A stretch of 55,295 nucleotides of DNA from UMGS363 sp964402055 (lineage in GTDB: Bacteria > Bacillota > Clostridia > Oscillospirales > Ruminococcaceae): positions 1 to 55,295 of the forward strand of contig CAYOAV010000006.1 in the NCBI GenBank assembly GCA_964402055.1, in the 5' to 3' direction. Each line of letters opens with the position of its first letter. The stretch's first letter is position 1. The notes beneath the pieces were generated by a model that did no database searches, was not told the DNA's origin, and worked only from the letters and a program-made list of their open reading frames with translations. Shown here one piece after another: positions 31,522 through 38,709 of this stretch. The position numbers and the translations under genes were made by a program.

Positions 31522-33042
31522 TTATTTACTTATGCTGTTTATATTATCAAGAAGATTTTTCTTTGCATCAAGGCTCTTTATGCCGTCAGCGAAGAGGCAG
31601 TCCATTCTGTAGCGGATATAATCGTCATAAAGCTTTGAGCCAAAGATACAATCATCGAAAAGATTTTTATAGGACTTGCTGTCCATATTTCCCGAAATGA
31701 TATAAAGCAGCTTTTCGAGAACAAGCATTTTCTTTTCAGCGTCTGTGCCGCCTGAACGCTTGATAACAGCGATATCGTCAACAAGTCTGAGCTTATCGGA
31801 ACGGACTGTATAGCAATCCTTTTCAATTCCGCCGAGGAAGCATACGATATTTGTGCGGAGAGCTGAATCTGTGAATGGGAATTCATCAAGCGGCAGGCTT
31901 TCAGGCTTGACAGGAACGAAGATGTTTTCGTCCGCATATGGGAACACAAGCTCCTTGTAAATATCGCAGAACCAGTATTTTCCGTCCTGCTTTGCAACGA
32001 GCGGATAACGATAGCCTTTGCAATTGCTGCTCAGGGCTGTATCAATGATAGCCTCATTTTCCGAAGAATAATAGCCGTCAAAATTAAGCTCGCACTTGCC
32101 TGAAATGACCTCGAGAAGCTTATCGTATGTATATTCTCCGTTATCCTCCTTATCGCCGTCAAGAAAGATTCTCTCCCCTGCAAAGGAGTTTTTATGAAGA
32201 TCGGATGAAAAATCATCTGCACACACATAATTACTGTTAAGCTTTGACATAATGCTTGTAACAACAGTATCGGATACAAGTCCATCGTCCTCGTTATAAT
32301 CATAATTAGAGATCATATAGTCACGGAGAGCAGCCTTGATAGTTTCTTCCTCCTTAACTGTAAGGTTTGAAAGCTCAAAACGCTCAAATACCATATTGAA
32401 CATCACATCAACAGGGATATTTCCACTGATATACTTAAAGCGATCGTCATTGAGAAGCAGAGCCATTTTCGGAAGGATCTGCTGCTTCTGTGATTCGGAC
32501 GTTGTTATTTTATTGGACATAATACCAAGGCATACAAGGAACTCTGCGTAAAGCTTCATAACCTTCTGTTCGCTGAGATAGTTGAAGAAATAGCCGTAAA
32601 CATAGCCTGCAAAAAATTCCTTAAGGCTATTGAAAAGCTCTGGCTTTGCCGAAACCTCTGCGATGAATTTCTTGGTGAATGCAGGAATTTCATCTGTTGC
32701 AATGGTCTTACTGCCGCCGTTTACATCAATTAATGCCTTTTCCTGAGATTTTACAAAAAGCTTAAGGAATTTTGTATACTCCGATTCCTCTGGTGACTTC
32801 TTACCATGATCCTCATTAAATGTCCAGATAAGATACGCTCTCTGCATATTGACAAGTGCATCCTCCGAGCCATCAACAAGGGCTCTTACATCGATCTCGC
32901 CGAATTTTTTGCTCTTGTTGAAATCGGCAAGTATCTTTTCGATCTCCTCTTTAAATGCTGCATATGCAGGAGATTTCTCCATAAAAACAACAGAATCAAG
33001 AATCTCCGCACCTGCGACTGTAAGGTTCAGCTTCACGCTCAT
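31522..33042 (-). CDS. Uncharacterised 506-aa cytoplasmic protein
   Basis: I do not recognise a family. It has no signal peptide or membrane helix. The first about 250 residues look helical and Lys/Glu/Leu rich; the second half is acidic, with aromatic-rich segments (DGKYWFCDIYKELVFPYADENIFVPVKPE) that suggest a beta-sheet domain. AAAGGAA precedes the ATG. It is placed between pyrE and the TPR lipoprotein gene with short gaps, so it is likely transcribed from the pyrE promoter. Codon use is similar to its neighbours. Confidence 0.75.
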   Translation of the reverse strand: MSVKLNLTVAGAEILDSVVFMEKSPAYAAFKEEIEKILADFNKSKKFGEIDVRALVDGSEDALVNMQRAYLIWTFNEDHGKKSPEESEYTKFLKLFVKSQEKALIDVNGGSKTIATDEIPAFTKKFIAEVSAKPELFNSLKEFFAGYVYGYFFNYLSEQKVMKLYAEFLVCLGIMSNKITTSESQKQQILPKMALLLNDDRFKYISGNIPVDVMFNMVFERFELSNLTVKEEETIKAALRDYMISNYDYNEDDGLVSDTVVTSIMSKLNSNYVCADDFSSDLHKNSFAGERIFLDGDKEDNGEYTYDKLLEVISGKCELNFDGYYSSENEAIIDTALSSNCKGYRYPLVAKQDGKYWFCDIYKELVFPYADENIFVPVKPESLPLDEFPFTDSALRTNIVCFLGGIEKDCYTVRSDKLRLVDDIAVIKRSGGTDAEKKMLVLEKLLYIISGNMDSKSYKNLFDDCIFGSKLYDDYIRYRMDCLFADGIKSLDAKKNLLDNINSISK

Positions 33043-33111
33043 ATTATATCCATTCCTTTCAGAAAATTTCAGGGACAGCCAACGCTATTTGCAAACCGAC
33101 CGTCCTCATTT

Positions 33112-33768
33112 TTACTGTACTCCGTAGGTCTTTCTGTATTCGAGCATTTTATCAAGGTATTCTTTTCCCTCAATAACTCCGCTTTCAATTGCTTCAATGA
33201 TATCATTTATTGTAACGATGGAATAAACCTTGACACCGAACTCCCTGAATGCCTCCTGAACGGCGGAATTATCGGAATTAAGAGCCTTTTCCATTCTGTC
33301 AACCGTAATTACCATACCTGTAACGTTCACATCAGCCGCACCTGTAAGCTTCGGCATAACCTCCTTAAGAGCCTTGCCCGAGGTCATAACGTCCTCAATG
33401 ATAACGACCTTTTCGCCGTCCGAAAGCTGCTTTCCGACGAACATTCCGCCCTCACCGTGATCCTTTGCTTCTTTTCTGTCAAAGCAATAGCTTACGTCCT
33501 TGCCGTACTTATTAAAAAGTGCAACGCAGGCAGAAACGCAGAGCGGTATACCTTTATATGCAGGTCCGAACAGCGTATCAGCCTCAATTTTATTATCCTC
33601 TATGCAAGCGGCATAAAATTCACCGAGCTTGGCAAGCTGAGCGCCTGTCTTATAATTTCCCGTATTGATGAAATAAGGAGCTTTTCTTCCGCTTTTAAGT
33701 GTAAAATCACCGAAAGTAAGCACTCCACAGTCCACCATGAACCTAATAAATTCCTGTTTATAATTCAT
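33112..33768 (-). CDS. pyrE: Orotate phosphoribosyltransferase
   Basis: The 218-aa enzyme joins orotate and PRPP to give OMP. Present are FTLKSGRKAPYFINTG, the loop SYCFDRKEAKDHGEGG, and the PRPP motif VVIIEDVMTSGKALKE. GGAGG precedes the ATG. It leads an operon with three non-pyrimidine genes, and is apart from pyrKD at the other end of the window. Confidence 0.96.
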   Translation of the reverse strand: MNYKQEFIRFMVDCGVLTFGDFTLKSGRKAPYFINTGNYKTGAQLAKLGEFYAACIEDNKIEADTLFGPAYKGIPLCVSACVALFNKYGKDVSYCFDRKEAKDHGEGGMFVGKQLSDGEKVVIIEDVMTSGKALKEVMPKLTGAADVNVTGMVITVDRMEKALNSDNSAVQEAFREFGVKVYSIVTINDIIEAIESGVIEGKEYLDKMLEYRKTYGVQ

Positions 33769-33866
33769 CTAAAAAACCTCCGCTAAGCTTAAGATTGCAC
33801 ATAAATTCTATATTCTGCCCAAAAAACAGCACAAAAAATAAGACCATGCAACCATATTTTAGTTAA

Positions 33867-33895
33867 ATTATAACATATTTCTAATCTAAAATCAA
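33867..33895 (-). promoter_or_regulatory. Promoter of the pyrE operon
   Basis: Minus strand TTGATT (33895-33890), 17 bp, TATAAT (33872-33867). The leader is about 90 nt; I saw no PyrR-type anti-terminator in it. Confidence 0.75.
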
Positions 33896-33926
33896 CAGTT
33901 AATACAAATTTTATGTATAAAAAAAT

Positions 33927-33955
33927 TTGATTTTTTTTAAGCAATATGCTATAAT
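33927..33955 (+). promoter_or_regulatory. Promoter of the dCMP deaminase-trmB operon
   Basis: TTGATT (33927-33932), 17 bp, TATAAT (33950-33955), divergent from the pyrE promoter 30 bp away. Confidence 0.75.
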
Positions 33956-34004
33956 GTATCAAAAGGGTAAATTCTACCCGCATTTTCTCGAAGGGACTGT
34001 CAAT

Positions 34005-34487
34005 ATGAAACGAAGCAGCTATATTTCATGGGACGAATACTTTATGGGAGTATCACTTCTTGCCGCCAAGCGAAGCAAGGATCCGAACACGCAGGTTGGT
34101 GCCTGTATTGTAAGCGAGGATAATATAATTCTGTCAACGGGTTATAACGGCTTCCCCGTGGGCTGCTCTGATGATGAGTTTCCATGGGCAAGAGAGGGAG
34201 AGGAAACAAAATATCCGTTTGTCGTTCATGCAGAGCTTAATGCAATACTTAATTCAAACGGTAAATCACTTAAAGGTGCGAAAATTTATGTTGACCTTTT
34301 CCCCTGCAACGAATGTGCCAAAGCGATAATCCAATCGGGAATAAAGGAAGTTGTGTATCTTTACGATAAATACGCTGACAGTGCGGCAACGATCGCTTCA
34401 AAGCGTATGCTTGACGCGGCTGGTGTAAAATATACACGTCTTGAAACAGGAATTGACAGCCTTGAGCTTTCATTTAAAAAAGAATAA
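34005..34487 (+). CDS. Deoxycytidylate deaminase
   Basis: The 160-aa zinc enzyme converts dCMP to dUMP for thymidylate synthesis. VVHAELNAIL supplies the His ligand and catalytic Glu, PCNECAKAI the two Cys ligands; TGYNGFPVGCSDDEFPW is the substrate segment. The length and start (ISWDEYFMGVSLLAAKRSKDPNTQVG) fit the ComEB-type. GAAGGGA eight bases upstream sets the ATG at 34005. Confidence 0.93.
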   Translation: MKRSSYISWDEYFMGVSLLAAKRSKDPNTQVGACIVSEDNIILSTGYNGFPVGCSDDEFPWAREGEETKYPFVVHAELNAILNSNGKSLKGAKIYVDLFPCNECAKAIIQSGIKEVVYLYDKYADSAATIASKRMLDAAGVKYTRLETGIDSLELSFKKE

Positions 34488-34501
34488 AGGAATTGAAAAT
34501 T

Positions 34502-35221
34502 ATGAGAATGAGAAGAAAAAAATGGGCAAGACCAGAGCTTGCGGTATGCCCCTTTTACATTGAACACGCAGAGGAATACAAAGGAAAGTGGAACACCGTT
34601 TTCGGCGACGATAAGCCGATATATGCAGAGCTTGGCTGTGGCAAGGGCAGATTTGTTATGCAGGCGGCTCAGCATTACCCCGATGTAAACTGGCTTGCAA
34701 TGGATATTAAAAGTGAAATGCTTGCGGTTGCAAGACGTACAATAACCGCAGAATATGCTGAAAAGGGCTTGAAAATTGAAAATATCAAGCTTGTTTCACA
34801 AAATATCGAAAAGATAACCACATCATTTGATGAAAATGATAAAATTGACCGCATTTACATAAACTTCTGCAACCCATGGCCGAGGAAACGTCATAAAAAG
34901 CGTCGTCTTACACATACACGTCAGCTTATGCAGTACAGGACCTTCCTTCGGGACGGCGGCGAGATACATTTCAAGACCGATGATGACGAGCTTTTTGAAG
35001 AATCACTCCCCTATTTTGAGCATTCGGGGTTTTCTGTGAAATTCATCACAAGGGATCTCCATAATTCTGATTATTCCCCGAATTTTGAAACCGAGCATGA
35101 AAAAATGTTCTCCGATGAGGGTAAAAAAATAAAGCTCCTTGTTGCAGTTAAGGAACAGCTGCCCGAGGGTTATGTTCCTCCAAAGGAAAAGGACGAGCTT
35201 CCTATGAACGATAACGAATAA
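34502..35221 (+). CDS. trmB: tRNA (guanine-N7-)-methyltransferase
   Basis: The 239-aa SAM-dependent enzyme makes m7G46 in tRNA. It shows AELGCGKGRFVMQAAQ (SAM site), WLAMDIKSEM, and YINFCNPWPRKRHKKRRLTH (active site), with a charged C-terminal tail. The start at ATG 34502 gives the usual MRxRRKxWA opening and has AAAGGA ten bases upstream; a TTG at 34493 is too near that site. It follows the deaminase gene by 14 bp. Confidence 0.95.
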   Translation: MRMRRKKWARPELAVCPFYIEHAEEYKGKWNTVFGDDKPIYAELGCGKGRFVMQAAQHYPDVNWLAMDIKSEMLAVARRTITAEYAEKGLKIENIKLVSQNIEKITTSFDENDKIDRIYINFCNPWPRKRHKKRRLTHTRQLMQYRTFLRDGGEIHFKTDDDELFEESLPYFEHSGFSVKFITRDLHNSDYSPNFETEHEKMFSDEGKKIKLLVAVKEQLPEGYVPPKEKDELPMNDNE

Positions 35222-35222
35222 T

Positions 35223-35266
35223 AAAAAACGATTCTGTTTTTCATTACGAATACAGAATCGTTTTTT
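35223..35266. terminator. Bidirectional terminator, trmB and XRE regulator gene
   Basis: AAAACGATTCTG/CAGAATCGTTTT stem flanked by A- and T-runs between convergent genes. Confidence 0.9.
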
Positions 35267-35270
35267 ATTT

Positions 35271-35849
35271 TTATTGATAAAGCAAGCCGTCCTTTTCACT
35301 ATACCATACAAGTCGGGTTGCTGTACCTCTCGGGAAACGTGTCTGCATAGTCCATTCAGGGTAAAACTTACGCAAAATAACAGTATCATCTCCAAGAAGT
35401 GCAACAAAGGAAATATAGTTTTCTCTTGTCATTTCATGCTCTGAATGGACATAAAGCTCATTTTCGATTATTTCCACAGATAATCTCTGCTCATCATCAG
35501 CCTTTTTCGGCGATAATGGGGCAAGCTTTTTTCCACAGCAGCTTATATTTGTTTCAACCGCTGAAAATACGATATTTCCACAATCGGGGCATACATAAAA
35601 AACTATCTTTTTCATATTTCCGTTTATCATTTCATTTTCCTCCATATCTCCATCCAGAAGTATTTCCATATTGACACCGAGAATTTCAGCAACCTGCGGA
35701 AGTATAGATATATCAGGCATACCTCCGCCTCTCTCCCATTTTGAAACAGCCTTATCTGTCACTCCAAGCCTTTCAGCAAGCATATTCTGCGTCATTCCTT
35801 TTTTCTGCCTTAATATGCGTATTAATTCGCCTGTTTTCATCTGATCCAT
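35271..35849 (-). CDS. XRE-family regulator with a Cys-rich C-terminal domain
   Basis: The 192-aa protein starts with a helix-turn-helix (LIRILRQKKGMTQNMLAERLGVTDKAVSKWERGGGMPDIS, about residues 8-47). A C-terminal part has a CxxC...CC zinc-ribbon-like cluster (VCPDCGNIV ... ISCCGKKL, about 90-120) followed by a beta-rich region. Such proteins are common single-gene regulators in Clostridia; the signal is unknown. AGGAGGA sets the start at 35849. Confidence 0.85.
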   Translation of the reverse strand: MDQMKTGELIRILRQKKGMTQNMLAERLGVTDKAVSKWERGGGMPDISILPQVAEILGVNMEILLDGDMEENEMINGNMKKIVFYVCPDCGNIVFSAVETNISCCGKKLAPLSPKKADDEQRLSVEIIENELYVHSEHEMTRENYISFVALLGDDTVILRKFYPEWTMQTRFPRGTATRLVWYSEKDGLLYQ

Positions 35850-35935
35850 AATAAATCCTCCTCTCTTTCTTAATGATAACATAACTTTTCATATTTTACA
35901 ATAAACGCTCCGTAGAGATTGTATGTAAAAAAATC

Positions 35936-35964
35936 TTGCAAAAAGGCTTGCAATGTGATATAAT
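35936..35964 (+). promoter_or_regulatory. Promoter of the pantothenate transporter-coaX operon
   Basis: TTGCAA (35936-35941), 17 bp, TATAAT (35959-35964). Confidence 0.75.
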
Positions 35965-35970
35965 GAGAAT

Positions 35971-36049
35971 ACGGAGTTTTCGCTGTGATTTCTATGCCGT
36001 CAGAAAAATCCGTGAAAGCTCCGTGAATTGTATTGTATCCCGCAAGGGA
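35971..36049 (+). promoter_or_regulatory. Structured leader before the pantothenate transporter gene
   Basis: In the about 100-nt leader ACGGAG (35971-35976) can pair with CTCCGT (36019-36024), and TCCC-GCAA-GGGA (36038-36049) is a GNRA-capped hairpin just before the ribosome binding site. No known riboswitch family is recognised. A ligand-controlled role is only a suggestion. Confidence 0.35.
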
Positions 36050-36072
36050 ATAATAACAAGGAGGACTTTTTA

Positions 36073-36711
36073 ATGAAAAAAACACAGAACAAACAGAAAA
36101 TCGCCCGTATAGTGATTATGGGTCTGCTTACGGCAATTCTTGTCGTAATGTCATTTACACCGCTCGGATACCTTAATATAGGTCTGCTGTCGATAACGCT
36201 CAACATCATTCCTGTCGCTATTGCGGCACTTACAATGGGACCTATCGGAGGTGCGGCTGTGGGAGCTGTTTTCGGACTCACAAGCTTTCTCCAGTGTGTA
36301 GGTATCGGCATACCGAGTGCATTCGGTGTAACTCTTTTCAGTATCAATCCGCTCTTGACTGTTATAACCTGCTTTGTTCCGAGAGTACTTGACGGCTTTC
36401 TTCTCGGATATATACACAAGCTGGTTTCAAAGCTTTCAAATTCTTATGTTTCCTGCTTTGTAACAGGCTTTGCGGCGGCTTTCCTCAATACGCTTTTCTT
36501 TATGCTTTCGCTGATGCTTTGCTTCGGAAGGACGGAATATATTATGGAAATGCGTGGCGGAATGAACATTATTGCGTTTATGTGTGCTTTTGTCGGAATA
36601 AATGCTGTATTTGAGATGATCGCTTCAACTATTGTAACAGGAGCAGTCGGAACAGCACTTATCAAGGCAAGGCTTATTCCTGATTTGAAAATGCCAAAAA
36701 CTAACGAATAA
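36073..36711 (+). CDS. ECF transporter S component, probably for pantothenate
   Basis: The 212-aa protein has about six helices, opening with RIVIMGLLTAILVVMSFTPLGYLNIGLLSITLNIIPVAIAALTMGPIGGAAVGAVFG, the ECF S-component pattern. Its adjacency (13 bp) to coaX, whose product phosphorylates pantothenate, makes pantothenate the likely substrate, as for PanT. AAGGAGG precedes the ATG at 36073. The EcfAAT energising genes are not in the window. Confidence 0.85.
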   Translation: MKKTQNKQKIARIVIMGLLTAILVVMSFTPLGYLNIGLLSITLNIIPVAIAALTMGPIGGAAVGAVFGLTSFLQCVGIGIPSAFGVTLFSINPLLTVITCFVPRVLDGFLLGYIHKLVSKLSNSYVSCFVTGFAAAFLNTLFFMLSLMLCFGRTEYIMEMRGGMNIIAFMCAFVGINAVFEMIASTIVTGAVGTALIKARLIPDLKMPKTNE

Positions 36712-36724
36712 GGAGTGCTTTCAT

Positions 36725-37489
36725 ATGATTCTGGCAATAGATGTCGGCAATACGAACATTGTAATAGGCTGTTGTGAGAACAGTAAAATTACCTTTTCGG
36801 AAAGAATTTCCACAGCAAGGAACAATACAGCACTTGAATATGCTATTTCCTTTAAAACTATACTTGAGCTTTACAATATCGGGCAGAATGAGATCGATGG
36901 AGCTATAATTTCCTCGGTCGTTCCGTCCGTGACGGCAACCGTAAAGCTTGCAGTTAAAAAAATAACAGGTATTGACGCTAAGGTCGTTGGTCCCGGTACA
37001 AAAACAGGTCTTAACATCGTGATAGACAACCCTGCACAGCTCGGAAGCGACCTTGTAGTTGATGGAGTTGCAGGTATTTCGGAATATTCCCTGCCGCTTA
37101 TAATATTCGATATGGGAACGGCAACAACTGCGGCTGTTATCGACAAGGATAGGAATTTCCTCGGCGGTATGATAATTCCAGGAGTGAATGTTTCGCTCAA
37201 TGCTCTGACGGAGGGAACCTCACAGTTACCGAAAATCGACCTTGAACCACCTAAAAAAATAATCGGAAGCAATACGATTGACTGTATGAAAAGCGGCATA
37301 ATATACGGTCAGGCTTCGATGATAGATGGTGTGATAGAACGCTTTGAGGAAGAGCTTGGTCAGAAATGCACAGTCGTTGCAACGGGCGGACTTTCAAGCT
37401 GTATAATTCCTCATTGCAAGCATAAGGTAATATGCGATAAGGAACTGCTTCTGAAGGGTCTTATCAGAATCTATGAAAAAAATAAATAA
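36725..37489 (+). CDS. coaX: Type III pantothenate kinase
   Basis: The 254-aa ASKHA-fold kinase carries out the first step of CoA synthesis. The phosphate motifs are MILAIDVGNTNIVIGC (start) and IIFDMGTATTAAVIDK (near residue 125). GADLVVDGV-type (GSDLVVDGVAG) and PGVNVSLNALTEGTSQLP segments are present. Type III kinases are usually not feedback-inhibited by CoA and need K+ or NH4+. AAGGAG precedes the ATG. Confidence 0.96.
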   Translation: MILAIDVGNTNIVIGCCENSKITFSERISTARNNTALEYAISFKTILELYNIGQNEIDGAIISSVVPSVTATVKLAVKKITGIDAKVVGPGTKTGLNIVIDNPAQLGSDLVVDGVAGISEYSLPLIIFDMGTATTAAVIDKDRNFLGGMIIPGVNVSLNALTEGTSQLPKIDLEPPKKIIGSNTIDCMKSGIIYGQASMIDGVIERFEEELGQKCTVVATGGLSSCIIPHCKHKVICDKELLLKGLIRIYEKNK

Positions 37490-37509
37490 CCGAAAATAAG
37501 GCGGTATAT

Positions 37510-37976
37510 ATGTCTAAGCTTAATAATAAAAACACGGAAATATTTTCGTCATTTAAAAAAATCGCAGGCTTTGTTCGGCTTATTCCGAATATCACAGGGC
37601 ATATCAAAACAGTTATGCGTCATAAAACACTTGTTGCAAAGCACTGCTTCAGAGCAGGTCTTTATTGGCAGGGCATCACTCACGACCTTTCAAAATTTTC
37701 ACCCGAAGAGTTTATCATAAGCTGTAAAATGTATCAGGGCACACGCAGTCCGAACGAGGCTGAACGTGAGCTTAAAGGTTACAGNNNNNNNNNNNNNNNN
37801 NNNNNNNNNNNNNNNNNNNNNNNNNNNNNNNNNNNNNNNNNNNNNNNNNNNNNNNNNNNNNNNNNNNNNNNNNNNNNNNNNNNNTGTTAATTATGCTTGC
37901 CGAAAAGGGCGAGGACTACACCTTTTCCTATATCCGCCGACATATGAAAAATCTGAAAAGGCTTTTAAAGAAATAA
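37510..37976 (+). CDS. DUF5662 family protein, interrupted by an assembly gap
   Basis: The N-terminal 91 residues are present (KTLVAKHCFRAGLYWQGITHDLSKFSPEEFI, a helical HD-like pattern), then 100 N, then the last about 30 codons (MLAEKGEDYTFSYIRRHMKNLKRLLKK, stop at 37974-37976). The two parts are out of frame across exactly 100 bases, so the true gap length differs from 100. The function of the family is unknown. It is 20 bp after coaX and probably co-transcribed. Confidence 0.75.
37785..37884. other. Assembly gap (100 N)
   Basis: Placeholder of exactly 100 N inside the DUF5662 gene. Confidence 0.95.
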
Positions 37977-38022
37977 AAATCGTCCGTTTATCTTTCCAAA
38001 AGGTAAACGGACTTATTGTTTA
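37975..38022. terminator. Bidirectional terminator, DUF5662 and DUF4190 genes
   Basis: GTCCGTTTA/TAAACGGAC (37982-37990, 38004-38012). The minus tail is GATTTTTATTTC, the plus tail TTATTGTTTAT; the genes converge here. Confidence 0.8.
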
Positions 38023-38646
38023 TCTGAAAAAGATACCACCGAACCACTCGGGGTAGGTATTATAAAACATATTGTAATACTGCTCATAAATATCGGGGTC
38101 CATAGCCTTGAGATATTCCATAAGCTCAGGCATACAATTCATAACAGCGTAAACACATATCGCAAGAAATCCGACAGTAATCACAAGCGACACAGCGGAA
38201 CAGATTATTCCTGCGGTAGAAGTACCCTTTCCGACAGGCTGTTTCTTTCCCTTATAAATGCAACCGAAAATTATTCCAAGTATCGGCAATATACCGAGCG
38301 GCGGAATAAATATAAGGAAAGAAAAGGTCAGCACGAGAGAAATTATGCCGAGAACAAGCGAAGCAGTCGCCAAACCTGTTTTATAGGGCATACCGTTTGC
38401 GTCAAGATACAAGCCGCCATACTGGATATTCTGCGGAATTGGCTGTTTATATGGGTCAAAATCGGGCGGAATACGGTTCTGCGATTCATACGATCTGTCA
38501 TATTCAACCTTTTGAGCAGGCTTTTCATTCTCTTCAAGCGGCATATTGTACGGATCGTAATCCTGCGGAATTTCCTGCTCATTGCGTTTTTCAGCTTCTG
38601 CAAAGCTTTCATTTTCGTTATTATTAAGATTATTAAACTCGTCCAT
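38020..38646 (-). CDS. DUF4190-type membrane protein
   Basis: The 208-aa protein has an N-terminal acidic, Asn/Pro-rich, disordered cytoplasmic part (about residues 1-88, with a repeated QDYDPYNMPLEE / PDFDPYKQPIPQ pattern). Two hydrophobic segments follow (ASLVLGIISLVLTFSFLIFIPPLGILPILGIIFG and AGIICSAVSLVITVGFLAICVYAV) and a short C-terminal region. The function of the family is unknown. Confidence 0.8.
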   Translation of the reverse strand: MDEFNNLNNNENESFAEAEKRNEQEIPQDYDPYNMPLEENEKPAQKVEYDRSYESQNRIPPDFDPYKQPIPQNIQYGGLYLDANGMPYKTGLATASLVLGIISLVLTFSFLIFIPPLGILPILGIIFGCIYKGKKQPVGKGTSTAGIICSAVSLVITVGFLAICVYAVMNCMPELMEYLKAMDPDIYEQYYNMFYNTYPEWFGGIFFR

Positions 38647-38680
38647 AGTGTTCTCCTTTATTTATCATAGCATTTTAAAG

Positions 38681-38709
38681 ATTATATCATATTTTTTATG
38701 AAAAATCAA
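38681..38709 (-). promoter_or_regulatory. Promoter of the DUF4190 gene
   Basis: Minus strand TTGATT (38709-38704), 17 bp, TATAAT (38686-38681). The -35 overlaps the last codons of the hybrid kinase gene. Confidence 0.7.

Noticed and set aside
32806..33786. Open reading frame of 326 codons on the plus strand across pyrE and the 506-aa gene
   Set aside because: It covers the reverse of two supported genes and their spacer, and shows no domain or start signal.
35271..35849. XRE regulator as an antitoxin
   Set aside because: It stands alone with its own ribosome binding site; no toxin-like partner gene is adjacent.
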